DNA from: an uncultured Verrucomicrobia subdivision 3 bacterium
Lineage (GTDB): Bacteria > Verrucomicrobiota > Verrucomicrobiia > Limisphaerales > UBA11358
Length of the DNA: 64,000 nt
Assembly (NCBI GenBank): GCA_903872345.1
Contig: CAIQKM010000074.1
Location: 54,592 to 118,591, forward strand
Reading direction: 5' to 3'
How positions within the stretch are numbered: the first letter of the stretch is position 1; every line of letters begins with the position of its first letter. Below the pieces are notes generated by a model, which was given only the letters and a program-made list of their open reading frames with translations, was not told the DNA's origin and ran no database searches. A program made the position numbers and the translations under genes. Shown here piece after piece: positions 1 through 9,757 of this stretch.

Positions 1-2
1 AT

Positions 3-1115
3 TTCAACAAATACGTCGTCAATGCCGGGGTAAGCGTGGGCGTAATGCTGCGGGCCTGGGAGGATTTCAGCGGTGCGCTGAAACCGTTGAAACTGCAACT
101 GCCGCCGGCGACCAACGCCATACCCGACTACCTGCGGGAGGTGAAATGGGAGCTGGACTGGCTGCTGAAGATGCAGGCGGCCGACGGGTCGGTGTATCAC
201 ATGGTGTCGGCGCAAAAATTCGACCGGTTTGAAATGCCGGAAGCGGAGGTGAAGCCGCGCTATTTTTCTTCCTGGAGCAGCGCCTCGACGGCCCTCACTG
301 CGGCGATGCTGGCGGAAGCCTCGCGCGATTACCGGCCGTTTGATGCCGCTTTCGCCGACCGCTGCCTCCAGGCGGCCAAATTGAGCTATGGTTTCCTGGC
401 CCAACACCCGGGCCGGCAGGCGACCGACCGCCAGCCTTTCGCCACCGGCATCTACCAGATTCACAGCGAAACCGGCCGGCTTTGGGCGGCGGTGGAATTG
501 TGGGAAACCACCGGCGAGGTTCAATATCTGCATGACTTCGAGCAATCCGCGCAAAAACTGGATCACCCGGTAGCTCCCGAATTTGATTACGGTGATATGC
601 GCGATCTGGCCATGTTCACCTATTTAAGCTCCCCGCGTACCGGCCGCGACGCCGGGATGGTCCGATTGTTGTCGCAGGAATTATTGGGCGCGGCGGACGC
701 GGTGGTGCGCAATGCGGCCGCCGAGGGCTACGCCCGACCGCTGGGAACCAGGTATTTCTGGGGTTGCAACGGCACGGTGGCGCGCCAGACGGTGCTGTTG
801 CACGCGGCGGAAAAAATCTCGGCGAACGTCAAATACCGGACCACGGCGCTGGGAGCCTTGAATTATCTGCTGGGCCGGAATTATTTTGGCCGCTCGTTTG
901 TGACCGGCGTCGGGTTCGAGCCGCCGTTGCATCCGCATGACCGGTTGTCGGCGGCGCTGGATCTGGGCGTCCCCTGCCCGGGCCGGCTGGTGGGTGGTCC
1001 GCAGCCAGGCGCCCGGGATTGGGTGGATTCGCAAGCCGACTTTACGCGCAATGAAATCGCGATCAACTGGAACACGGCGCTGATCTACGCGCTGGCGGAA
1101 TTTCTGCCCGAATAA
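3..1115 (+). CDS. Glycoside hydrolase family 9 cellulase, C-terminal part (5' end outside window)
   Basis: The reading frame is open from the left edge (FNKYVVNAGVSVG) and no start is visible, so the gene begins outside the window; the GTG at 36 is only the first possible internal start. The visible part is the (alpha/alpha)6 catalytic barrel of GH9. Near the C-terminus are LLGRNYFGRSFVTGVG and HPHDR, the GH9 signature with the substrate-binding H-x-R, followed by ADFTRNEIAINWN, which holds the catalytic acid Glu in NEIAINW. GH9 enzymes are mostly endo-beta-1,4-glucanases; an N-terminal Ig-like domain and signal peptide would be expected upstream. The stop codon abuts the stop of the convergent gene at 1116 with no gap. 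Family assignment is confident; substrate is inferred. Confidence 0.88.
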   Translation, partial: FNKYVVNAGVSVGVMLRAWEDFSGALKPLKLQLPPATNAIPDYLREVKWELDWLLKMQAADGSVYHMVSAQKFDRFEMPEAEVKPRYFSSWSSASTALTAAMLAEASRDYRPFDAAFADRCLQAAKLSYGFLAQHPGRQATDRQPFATGIYQIHSETGRLWAAVELWETTGEVQYLHDFEQSAQKLDHPVAPEFDYGDMRDLAMFTYLSSPRTGRDAGMVRLLSQELLGAADAVVRNAAAEGYARPLGTRYFWGCNGTVARQTVLLHAAEKISANVKYRTTALGALNYLLGRNYFGRSFVTGVGFEPPLHPHDRLSAALDLGVPCPGRLVGGPQPGARDWVDSQADFTRNEIAINWNTALIYALAEFLPE

Positions 1116-3242
1116 TCAGGGCTGCCACAGGGCCCGCCAGAATTTTCGGCTGCCGGAGAGCGGATTCGTAACGTTCAGCGTCGTGCCAGTGAGGGTATTG
1201 GTGGCAACCGGACTCCAACCCGCCGTCAGATTCGTCGAGCTTTGCAGGATGTAGGTCGCGCCCGCCTGGCCTTGCAATTGGAAAACGATGTTTCCCTTGG
1301 TCGCGGGCAACAACCCCAGTTGCGGCGGCGGCGCCGGACTAAAAACCAACACCGAGGCCGAATAGGGCGCGAAGGTGTTGGTAAACTTGACACCCGCCGC
1401 CGGGAAATTGGTTTGCAACACATCCGCCGACCCAACGCCCGTGCGCGCGGCCGCGTCCTGCGGAATCCCATAGCTGTAAACCGGCGCATTGGTCGCCGGC
1501 ACATAACCGCTGATGTTCACCGCCGCTGTCAGGTTGGAGGAGGAACTTTTGTTGATGATCAGCACGCTGAGCGTCCCGTTGGTGCGTTTGACCGCGTAGG
1601 CGCCCAGCAAAGGGTAATCCGTGGTGGCCGCCACCACCTGGTCGCCGCCGCCGGCGAAATGGGTCAGAAGTTTGGCGACATAATACTTGGGATAACGATT
1701 CGTCGTCGCGCCCGCGTTGTAAACCACGCCGCCGTCCTCGAAAAAATAACCGGAGGAATTGGTGCGCCAGCCGTAGAGCGCCGGGTCGGAATTGGTGATG
1801 CTGCCGCCCCCGTTGCGCGTATCCCACCACAGCCGCGAGTTCAGTTCCGTTTGCAACACCTGGCCGATACTGTCGGCAAACAGCAGCCCGCCCACCAGAC
1901 TGACGCTTTGGGCGTCGCCGGTTGAACCGTTTTCGGTGCATTCCAGACTCACGTTTGTCCCCGCGCTGCCGAGATAATCCGTCACCATTTGCCGCAGGCC
2001 GACCACGTCGGAAGACCAGGTTTGGGACCAGAGCAGATTGCAAGTGTCGCCATCGGACGGCGGATACTTGTGTTCGATCAAAAAGTCCGGCGTCACGTTA
2101 TTGCTGCGCAGATAGGTCAGCATCACCGGCGTCCAGCCGTTGTGCTTAACGCCGGTACGCGGGTTCACCACCGGATGGTTCGTATAATTGGACGTTCCAT
2201 CCTCGGTGATATCGGCCACCGCGCCGATCTTGATGGTGGGGTCCACCGCCTTCATCAGCGCGTAATAATTGGTGAAGCGCATGGCGTAGGTCCAGGGATC
2301 GTGCGGCTGCCAGGGGGCGTTGGTATTGTTATCCTCCTCCCAACTGCCGCCCACTTCGTTGCCAATCTCCCAGTATTTGAAATTGCAATGGTTCGTGACA
2401 TTAAACATGCGCACGCCGAATGCCGCCTCGTTCGCATCGCTGCTGCCATAATTGCAGATGATGAAGGCCTGTGCGTGGGTGTTGGTCGCCAAGTTGATGA
2501 AATCACTCGAATAGGAACCCCAGCCGCGATATTCATTCGTCCAATGATAGCCGTCGCCCCAACTGCCGCCCGGCCAGCGCAAACAGGGATTGCCAAGGTC
2601 ATTCATAATGCCGACGCTCGTGGGGGTAAAGACATTGCCGTCCCAAGCCACCTGGTTGATGCCAAAAACCTTGGCATCCACCGTCCGGATAGTTTGCGTG
2701 GCCAGCAGGCTGACATGCACCAGGGCCGGCGCCGGATTGGCGACCAGGACAATGTCATCAATGAAAAAATTGGACTGCAACGTGCCGCCGTCCCAAATTT
2801 GGAAACCCGTGAGATTGGTGATATTGGCCACACCCAGGGAAGCCAGGGGGATGACAAACTGTTGCCAGCCATTGGTGGGAGCGACAAATGAAACCCGGTT
2901 GAGCTCGCTGCCATTTTGCTCGGCATTGATGCCAAAATATTGTCCGCCGATGGCTCCGCCATTCACCCACAAGGAAAGATTTGTGTATAGGGAAGTATTG
3001 ATCGGATCATGCTTCAGCCACCAAGCCTGATAGCCGCCGGTGGCGGCGAACACCATGGCATTGCTGCCGGAATGGACGGGCGCATTGGTGGGGTAATGCG
3101 TCACCCAGCCCCAGTCGCCCCAACCATTGTTGAGCTGGTCTGAATAAACCAGCAGATTGTCGCTGGCCCAAGCGGCGCTGGTGAGCCAAGTCAGACCAAC
3201 ACCTCCAATCATCGCCCGCAGGACATATATAAAGCGCCACAT
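1116..3242 (-). CDS. Secreted clan GH-A glycoside hydrolase (GH51-like) with N-terminal carbohydrate-binding-like domain
   Basis: 708 residues. A signal peptide ends near residue 26 (TSAAWA). Residues about 28-168 form a jelly-roll, carbohydrate-binding-like domain. The catalytic region (about 175-640) has RWPGGS at 222-227 and WEIGNE at 291-296, which gives the acid/base Glu296, as in GH51 arabinofuranosidases and other clan GH-A enzymes. The nucleophile is probably Glu434 or Glu437 (SLECTENGS). Residues about 640-708 are a small beta module (YILQSSTNL ... FWRALWQP) also seen in other secreted proteins here. The gene lies 123 bases downstream of the giant surface protein gene on the same strand and may share its transcript. 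Exact family and substrate (arabinoxylan or cellulose-related) are uncertain. Confidence 0.75.
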   Translation of the reverse strand: MWRFIYVLRAMIGGVGLTWLTSAAWASDNLLVYSDQLNNGWGDWGWVTHYPTNAPVHSGSNAMVFAATGGYQAWWLKHDPINTSLYTNLSLWVNGGAIGGQYFGINAEQNGSELNRVSFVAPTNGWQQFVIPLASLGVANITNLTGFQIWDGGTLQSNFFIDDIVLVANPAPALVHVSLLATQTIRTVDAKVFGINQVAWDGNVFTPTSVGIMNDLGNPCLRWPGGSWGDGYHWTNEYRGWGSYSSDFINLATNTHAQAFIICNYGSSDANEAAFGVRMFNVTNHCNFKYWEIGNEVGGSWEEDNNTNAPWQPHDPWTYAMRFTNYYALMKAVDPTIKIGAVADITEDGTSNYTNHPVVNPRTGVKHNGWTPVMLTYLRSNNVTPDFLIEHKYPPSDGDTCNLLWSQTWSSDVVGLRQMVTDYLGSAGTNVSLECTENGSTGDAQSVSLVGGLLFADSIGQVLQTELNSRLWWDTRNGGGSITNSDPALYGWRTNSSGYFFEDGGVVYNAGATTNRYPKYYVAKLLTHFAGGGDQVVAATTDYPLLGAYAVKRTNGTLSVLIINKSSSSNLTAAVNISGYVPATNAPVYSYGIPQDAAARTGVGSADVLQTNFPAAGVKFTNTFAPYSASVLVFSPAPPPQLGLLPATKGNIVFQLQGQAGATYILQSSTNLTAGWSPVATNTLTGTTLNVTNPLSGSRKFWRALWQP

Positions 3243-3268
3243 CTTAATTTTTAAAACTTGTAATGAAA

Positions 3269-3347
3269 GGGGACGGCCACCCCCTGGCCGTCCCCGCTAC
3301 CCCAATTCGGCTTGATTGGTGACGGCCGCCGCCGGAGCGGCCGTCAC
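3269..3347. repeat. Two perfect GC-rich hairpins between the 3366-9404 and 1116-3242 genes
   Basis: Positions 3269-3295 form an 11-bp perfect stem (GGGGACGGCCA with TGGCCGTCCCC, loop of five C). Positions 3319-3347 form a second 11-bp perfect stem (GTGACGGCCGC with GCGGCCGTCAC, 7-base loop). On the minus strand the second follows the stop codon of the giant gene by 18 bases, so it could terminate transcription or protect the 3' end. Neither has a clear U-tract. Both share a GACGGCC core. Confidence 0.6.
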
Positions 3348-3365
3348 GTTAACCAATAACTTCGA

Positions 3366-6300
3366 TCACGGATGCGCCATGCGATAGAACACATGCGGCT
3401 TGGTCGGATCCAGCGTGATATTCACGCTGTTGGTGGCGGCCGAGCCGGGCACCGTGAACCATTGATTCGTATCGGCCAAGTTTACCACGTTCGATTGCAA
3501 CAGCCAGCCGATGTAGTTCGTGGGCCAGCTCAACGTCAGATTATTGCCGTTGAGGTTGACCGCCATGTTCGTGCCGGTCGCAGGCAGGGTTTGCACCACC
3601 GCCAGCGTGCCGTTGTTGTAGGTGATGGTGTAGTTGGCCACCCCCGTGCCGACGGCGGCGGACGGAACGATGCTGTAATTACCCACCGCCGCGCCCGCGG
3701 CGGCGCCGGTGCTGGTCAAGGTCACGCTCGTCACGCTATCGCCGGACACCAGTCCGCTGGCGGAGAATTCCGTGCCGAGGAACGTATAGGTCTGGCCAAA
3801 GGGCTTGGTCAGATTGCTGGCGGTGACGGACAGGGCCGCCGGGGTAACCGTGAGCGACGCCACGGCCGAGCCGGAGGTGTTGGCATTGGTCACCACGAGG
3901 GTGTAATTGCCGCTGGCCGCCACGGCGGGCTTGGTCAGGGTGAGCGAGCTGCTGTTCGCCCCGCTGATCGCGTTGGTATTGTTGTCATACCATTGATAAC
4001 CCACGGTGCCGCCCAGCGTCGTGCTGCCGGTCAGGGTGGCGTTATTGCCATAGGCAATCGTGGTCGTGGCCGGCGAGATGCTGATGGCCTTGACCGAGAG
4101 GGTGCCATTCACGGCGAGCTGGCTCGCATCCCAGATCAGGCCCGGACCCGGGCTGGGGGTGATGGTGGCGAAGGAGCCGACATAGGTGGCCGCGTTGAAC
4201 AACTTGAAGGTATCCCCGGCGGCAAGGGCCGTAAGGGCGCCATTCGTGCCAATCTGGAGAACGGCGCCATTGTTGGTCAGGTTGCCGGTCACCAAGATGA
4301 GGTCGTTGGTGATCAGCGTGCCGGACTTGTAGATATCCATGAAGTTCGTGCTGCCCGCCTGGAACGTCAGCGAGTTGCTGATGCACATGTACTGGTAATT
4401 GGTGCTGATACCGCCGGGCATGATGCCGGAGCCGGGCGCAGCCACCACGTTGCCGCGGATGAAGGAACCGTTGTCACCGCGCAGAGTCTGGTTGGTACCC
4501 AGCGTCAGGGTTGCGTCAACGCGACTGTTGACGTCAATGAAACCCGCATACGCCTGACTGGCGGAGACGCCTTGCATATAGATTTGCGAGGCCTTGGTGA
4601 TCGAACCGTTGCCTAACAGAGAAAGGCGCGTTCCGAGACCGCCATTGCCGGCATTGCACTGGGGCACTGTGATTGTGCCCGTGAACGTGTTTGACGCGGC
4701 AAGGTTCACATAGGTCTGGTATTGAATATTGAAACTACCAGAGCCGCTGATGACGTTGCTGTAGTTGATGGTACCGTAGTAATTGCCGTTGTTGGCAACC
4801 GTGGTGCCGCTCGGGATGTTCAACGGGCTGGCGATATTCAGCACCCCGCTGCCGAAGTTCATATTCACCGTGGCAGTGGGAAGGATGTTGATCGTGCCGA
4901 TGATGGTGTTTTGGCCGCCGCTGCCGCTTTCCGTTTGGATGACGGCACCGTTGCTGCAAATGATGTTTTTGTTCAACGGCACCGAGGCTTGGTAGAAGCT
5001 CAACTTGCCGCCATTGCCAATGATGATGCTATTGCTGGGATTGCCCAGGCCGGCGGTGCTGGTCTGGTAGCTCAAGATACCGTTCATAATAACAATGTTA
5101 CCCAGGTTCGTGCTCACCGTGGTGCCCACCAGACCGACATAACCGGCACCGACTTTGGTGAGGGTGTAGTTGGTGGAAGGCGAGTTCAACTGGTTGGCCC
5201 CGTTCCGGATGTCCCAACGGTTGGTGCCGCCGATGGTGGCGCTGCCCGCGAGGGTCACACTGGCCGGACCGTTGGCCGCCGCCGCATTGGTGTAGTTGGC
5301 TACCACGGTGCCGAGCCCGTTAAAGCCCGCACCGCTAATCGTGATGGCCAGAGCCGTGGGCGACTGGTAGTTGAAGTCCAGCGCACCATTGCCGGACACA
5401 TTCACCGTGCTGCCCAAGGAACCCGCCGCGCCCAGTTTGACGGTGCCGCCCACGATGTTCGCGCCACCCGTGAAGGTGTTCGCGCCATTGGTCAGCAACA
5501 GGGTACCGGTGCCCTCTTTGAGCAGGGCGGTGGTGCCGTTAATGTTGGATCCGGTGAAGGTATAGTAGCTGTTCGTATTATTGATAATAATCAAACCCGA
5601 TGAGACATTGGTGGCGAGGTACACGTTGGTGACGGTCGTGTCGTTGAAGGTCACGAAGTCACCGGGCTGGTAAGCGGTGGCCACGCCGTTGGTCGTCCAA
5701 TTCAAAGTGGCCAGATCCCAGTTGGTGCTCACACTGCCGGTCCAGAACTCCGGGGTGCCGCCGGGCACCACGAGATCAATGGAACTGTTGGCCACGTTGT
5801 TGGTCAGATAACCGGGGATGCCGCGCGCGCCCGGGGCGCCCAAAGCCAGATTGGCCAGGGAACCGGTGAGCGTGCCGTATTTGATCAGCGGGTAATCGCC
5901 GGCATTGGCAAACGCCAAGCCGGTCAGCAGCACCGTATTGGTGCCGGTCAACACCAGGTTCGTCGCCGTGATCGGGGCGTTGGTGGTGGTGAACAGCGTC
6001 ATCCGGATCAAAGAGAGGGTGGAGCCATTGACGGAGCCCAAGGCCAGCGTGGCCATCGGCAGGGTCGCATAACCGGTTTGCGTCGGCACATCCAGCACGG
6101 CAACGTCTTTATTGGTATAAACACCGCCACCCTGTTGAATCGAGGACAATGAGAGATTGCCGGCCGAGACCACCGTGGGGCCGGTGTAGGTGTTGGCGCC
6201 GTTCAGCACCACCGGATTGGTCGCACCGGTATTGAAGATGGCACCGGTGCCGGAAATGGCGCCGTTGAGCGTAACTTTGCCCAGCGTCAGCACATTGTTG

Positions 6301-9300
6301 GGTGAGCCTTTGTAATAGACCGTACAATTGATGGTCAGATTGCCGTTGAGGGTCACGCTGCCGTTATAGGTATCTTGGTCGGCCTGGCCATAGTACGGAC
6401 CATGGTCATCCTGAATCCGGCCGCCACCCGCGCCAATAATAATGTTATTGGGCACCGTGATGCCGGTCCAACTGGCCGAGTCCCAACTGTCAACGCTGGC
6501 GTTGTTGCTCAGAATCAACGTGGCCGTGGAACCGAACCAGTTGAGGTGGTTGTACAGGAGCAAGCCGCCATTGGCCACCGTGATGCTGGCGAGCGCGGAG
6601 GAAGCCGGAGCTTCCATGGCAAGGGTGTCACTGCCCACCTTCACCAGGTTGTGATTATTGCCTTGGATGCCGTTGACGCCATTCTTGCCGACCACGATCC
6701 AGGCGCTGTTATCGCCAATGGTCGCATCGCCATTGAGGATCAGGGCATTGACCCCGGATTCCGTGCCGCCCAGATAGGTCCAACCAGCGCTGCTAAACAG
6801 AGCGCCTTGATTCGCCACGCCATTGCCGGTGCCGCTGATGGCGACGGCATTCGTGACGCTCGGCGTATTGCCGGCGAAGTCCAGCGCGCCGCCGCTGTTC
6901 ACGGTCACCAAGGGGGTTCCCGCAGCCGGGGCACCCAGCACGGCGGTGCCGCCCATTTTCACCACGCCCGAATTCACCACCGTGCCGCCGGTGTAGGTGT
7001 TGGCGGCGGTGATGGTGACCGTGTTGGTATTATTCTGCGCCACCACGCCCGCGCCGCTGATGATGTTGCCGAATGAAAGATTGTCCGAGCGCACGAACGA
7101 CAGGGTGGCTTCGTCGTCAATGTTGGCGCTCCCGAGGTCGCCGGTGGCGCCGTTGGTACCCAACTGGAGGGTGCCGCCGGAGATGACGGTGCCGCCCAAA
7201 AAGTTGTTGGCGGTGGCCACGGCCAGCGTGCCAGAACCGTTCTTGGTCAGGGTGGCATTGTTCAGCGAACCGGCGCCGGCGAACAGATAATTCTTGGTGG
7301 AGTTCACCAGCATGCCGCTGGGATAAACGCCGGTGGTGACATTGATGTTATTCGTCACGGCCGTGTCATCAAAATTGACCTGGATGCCATCCGTATAGGT
7401 GACCGGGCTGGCGCCGTAAACCCAGTTTTTGGTCAGGCTCACATCCCAGTTGTTGTTGGTCAGGCTGCCGGTCCACTTGGTGACCTGGGCGGTGAGCACC
7501 GACAGGTCAATGGACTTGCCGGAAGCATTGGTCACGATGACTGCGGTGATGGTGGAGGGAACGCTGCCCAGCACAAAGCTGCCGTTGCCGGTGCGCGAAA
7601 GATATTTGATCAGCGGGAAAGAGCCAACCCCCATGCCGCTGACGTTGGCCAGATTGATGGTGGTGACGCCGTTGGCCGCCAGCACGCCGGTGCCGTTGGT
7701 GGCATTGATCACCACCCCCGGGCTGCCATAGTTGCCGAAGTCAATGTCCAGCGTACAACCGGTCGAGCCGCCCAAGTTTGCGCCGGCCGCCTTCAAGGAG
7801 GAACCCGCCACGCGATAGTGCATGCTGAATTCGGCCGTGTCGCCGACCGCCAGCAGTCCGCCGGTGGTGGTGCCGGTGGGAATATTGATGTCCATTTTGC
7901 CGCTGGTCACCACGTTGGAACCGGAATAGGTGTTTATCCCCAGAAATTGGGCGATACTCGTGCCCGTATAGACCAGGCTCAACGGGCCGCCGCCGCTATT
8001 CTTGACGGCACCGTTGAAAGTGGCCGAACCATAAAAGTTCAGGACGGACGGGCTGGCGGAAGAATTGTCAATGGTCGAATTACCTTGTTCTTCATCATAC
8101 AGGTAATTGATCGTCGCACTATTGCCATTCAGGTCCAACTTGGCGGAGTTCAGATTGACCGCGCCATTGGTATTGCCGCTGGGAAGAGCATAGGAAGAGC
8201 CCAATTGCAGCGTGCCGGCATTGACCACCGTGCCGCTGCCATCGTAGCCATAATTATTCGTGCCGCTCAAAGTGAGAATGTTGTTGCCCACCTTGGTCAG
8301 ACCGCCCTGGCCGGTCACATTGCCCAAAATAGTCATCTGACCATACTGGACACCGATGGTGGCGTCGTTGGCGAGCGTGATCGAGTTTTGGAAAAAGATG
8401 TTCGCCGCCGCGTTGGTTCCGTTCAAATGGCCGGTGTAAAGCGCGCCGTTGCCGTCCGTACCGCTGCCGCCATCCAGCGTAATGGGATTGGGAATCACCC
8501 CGACGTCCCATTTCACCAGCGCCGCCCCGTTGGCCACTTCAATGGGCACACCTGCGCCGCCCCATTGGGCGATGTCATTGGTGTCGTTGGCCAAGGTGTT
8601 GGCCACGTCACCCAGCTTGCCCTCGGCCACAAAAATGGAGCTGGCCTTGACCACTGTCAGATTGGTCTGCCAGTGCGTGGTGTCAAACAGACCGGCCCCG
8701 ATCTTGGTCCACTTAAAACCCGGGGAACCAATCGAACCGTCGCAATCAAACCGGCCGGCTTCATTGCCCAAATAAGAATCCGCCGTGAAGGGGGCGTTCA
8801 GTCCGGAGTAATAGCTGAAAATGTTCATGTCCAGCGAACCGCCGGCCATGGTGTAGGTGCCGTTGATGTTGCTGATAAAAACCGAGGCATTGCTGATGGT
8901 CGTCCCCCCCGTATAGGAGCCGGCCCCGGTGAGGGTCAGCTCGTAGTTCGTCCCATTGCCGCCGGTCACCACCACCGGCCCCGTGCCGCCAATGGTTCCG
9001 CCAATCGTAATATCGTAATTGGAAAGATTAAAGGTGGTCGGCCCGGTTAATACCAGATTTTGGCCGATAGTCTGCACGTTACCAACACTGTCGTTTTCAA
9101 TCACGCCGGCGGTGTAAATGTCATTGCCACCCAGGGTGAAAGCGCCGGCATTGACATCAAATAAAATGCCGCTGAAATTATAGGCATTGGTGGCCAGATC
9201 GTTGTTAGGCGAGGTGCCGGTGGTGCCGGTAAAGACCAGGCTGTTGCCGGTGGCGGGGGCGCCCGGCGACCAGTTGCCCGCCGTACTCCAGTTGGCGTCG

Positions 9301-9404
9301 GCGCCAAGACCGGTCCATGTGTCGGTAGTCTGCCCATGGGCAGCCAATATCCCGGCACACAAGGTGACTGCGGATAATTTTAGAGGACTTATTTTTCTTT
9401 TCAT
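3366..9404 (-). CDS. Giant PATR (autotransporter-associated beta-strand repeat) surface protein
   Basis: 2012 residues with a signal peptide ending about residue 25 (ILAAHGQ). The body is Gly/Asn/Thr-rich beta-helix made of passenger-associated-transport repeats of the form NTYTGGTxxxxG-xLxLG. It contains three long super-modules starting with WTG-x-NW-D near residues 28, 642 and 1220. An Ig-like segment (about 1770-1845, with the YQWYDNNT pattern) and an MBG-type beta domain (about 1850-1935) follow. The last ~70 residues (LLQSNVVNLADTNQWF ... FYRMAHP) are a beta module shared with other secreted proteins in the window. There is no autotransporter outer-membrane barrel at the C-terminus, so export must use another route. 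Probably an adhesin or extracellular matrix protein; function is inferred only from architecture. Confidence 0.85.
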   Translation of the reverse strand: MKRKISPLKLSAVTLCAGILAAHGQTTDTWTGLGADANWSTAGNWSPGAPATGNSLVFTGTTGTSPNNDLATNAYNFSGILFDVNAGAFTLGGNDIYTAGVIENDSVGNVQTIGQNLVLTGPTTFNLSNYDITIGGTIGGTGPVVVTGGNGTNYELTLTGAGSYTGGTTISNASVFISNINGTYTMAGGSLDMNIFSYYSGLNAPFTADSYLGNEAGRFDCDGSIGSPGFKWTKIGAGLFDTTHWQTNLTVVKASSIFVAEGKLGDVANTLANDTNDIAQWGGAGVPIEVANGAALVKWDVGVIPNPITLDGGSGTDGNGALYTGHLNGTNAAANIFFQNSITLANDATIGVQYGQMTILGNVTGQGGLTKVGNNILTLSGTNNYGYDGSGTVVNAGTLQLGSSYALPSGNTNGAVNLNSAKLDLNGNSATINYLYDEEQGNSTIDNSSASPSVLNFYGSATFNGAVKNSGGGPLSLVYTGTSIAQFLGINTYSGSNVVTSGKMDINIPTGTTTGGLLAVGDTAEFSMHYRVAGSSLKAAGANLGGSTGCTLDIDFGNYGSPGVVINATNGTGVLAANGVTTINLANVSGMGVGSFPLIKYLSRTGNGSFVLGSVPSTITAVIVTNASGKSIDLSVLTAQVTKWTGSLTNNNWDVSLTKNWVYGASPVTYTDGIQVNFDDTAVTNNINVTTGVYPSGMLVNSTKNYLFAGAGSLNNATLTKNGSGTLAVATANNFLGGTVISGGTLQLGTNGATGDLGSANIDDEATLSFVRSDNLSFGNIISGAGVVAQNNTNTVTITAANTYTGGTVVNSGVVKMGGTAVLGAPAAGTPLVTVNSGGALDFAGNTPSVTNAVAISGTGNGVANQGALFSSAGWTYLGGTESGVNALILNGDATIGDNSAWIVVGKNGVNGIQGNNHNLVKVGSDTLAMEAPASSALASITVANGGLLLYNHLNWFGSTATLILSNNASVDSWDSASWTGITVPNNIIIGAGGGRIQDDHGPYYGQADQDTYNGSVTLNGNLTINCTVYYKGSPNNVLTLGKVTLNGAISGTGAIFNTGATNPVVLNGANTYTGPTVVSAGNLSLSSIQQGGGVYTNKDVAVLDVPTQTGYATLPMATLALGSVNGSTLSLIRMTLFTTTNAPITATNLVLTGTNTVLLTGLAFANAGDYPLIKYGTLTGSLANLALGAPGARGIPGYLTNNVANSSIDLVVPGGTPEFWTGSVSTNWDLATLNWTTNGVATAYQPGDFVTFNDTTVTNVYLATNVSSGLIIINNTNSYYTFTGSNINGTTALLKEGTGTLLLTNGANTFTGGANIVGGTVKLGAAGSLGSTVNVSGNGALDFNYQSPTALAITISGAGFNGLGTVVANYTNAAAANGPASVTLAGSATIGGTNRWDIRNGANQLNSPSTNYTLTKVGAGYVGLVGTTVSTNLGNIVIMNGILSYQTSTAGLGNPSNSIIIGNGGKLSFYQASVPLNKNIICSNGAVIQTESGSGGQNTIIGTINILPTATVNMNFGSGVLNIASPLNIPSGTTVANNGNYYGTINYSNVISGSGSFNIQYQTYVNLAASNTFTGTITVPQCNAGNGGLGTRLSLLGNGSITKASQIYMQGVSASQAYAGFIDVNSRVDATLTLGTNQTLRGDNGSFIRGNVVAAPGSGIMPGGISTNYQYMCISNSLTFQAGSTNFMDIYKSGTLITNDLILVTGNLTNNGAVLQIGTNGALTALAAGDTFKLFNAATYVGSFATITPSPGPGLIWDASQLAVNGTLSVKAISISPATTTIAYGNNATLTGSTTLGGTVGYQWYDNNTNAISGANSSSLTLTKPAVAASGNYTLVVTNANTSGSAVASLTVTPAALSVTASNLTKPFGQTYTFLGTEFSASGLVSGDSVTSVTLTSTGAAAGAAVGNYSIVPSAAVGTGVANYTITYNNGTLAVVQTLPATGTNMAVNLNGNNLTLSWPTNYIGWLLQSNVVNLADTNQWFTVPGSAATNSVNITLDPTKPHVFYRMAHP

Positions 9405-9757
9405 TTTATGTTGGTTTGGGATTTCGCTGGCTCACCAAGGCAGACAGAGCCACGGTCTGCCTTGGCAAAATTTTGAGTGATTGATGGGAAGCATAATGAC
9501 AGCACCCCCCCGGAGTAATCCACTACCCGTTTGGGTGGTTTTGGCCGTCTGTCCGCACGTTTCATGCCGCCACCGACGTGTTTCGGAAACCCATTCGACA
9601 GGCGTAAACCGCCCCGGTGCATGACTGGCCAATCCCCTTCCGCCAGCCAAGACCTGCCCATCGGCAGCCCAGCAAGCGGTTGAACGGGATAAATGTTTGG
9701 TAACCGGATACGGCCTGTCACCGTCTAAAAGCGCGACCAGTTCTACCAACCCCATAT
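9405..9757. other. Divergent intergenic region (353 bases) between giant PATR gene and beta-propeller gene
   Basis: No convincing gene; the open frames on the minus strand have atypical composition and no family signature. It must hold the promoters of both divergent genes. The visible structure is a strong hairpin at 9435-9465, close to the start of the leftward gene. I do not recognise a known riboswitch. Confidence 0.5.
9435..9465 (-). promoter_or_regulatory. Perfect 11-bp hairpin in the leader of the giant PATR gene
   Basis: CCAAGGCAGAC pairs perfectly with GTCTGCCTTGG across a 9-base loop. It lies 31 bases upstream of the ATG at 9404, so it would be in the 5' untranslated RNA or be an operator for a dimeric regulator. 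It has no U-tract on the minus strand. Confidence 0.5.
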
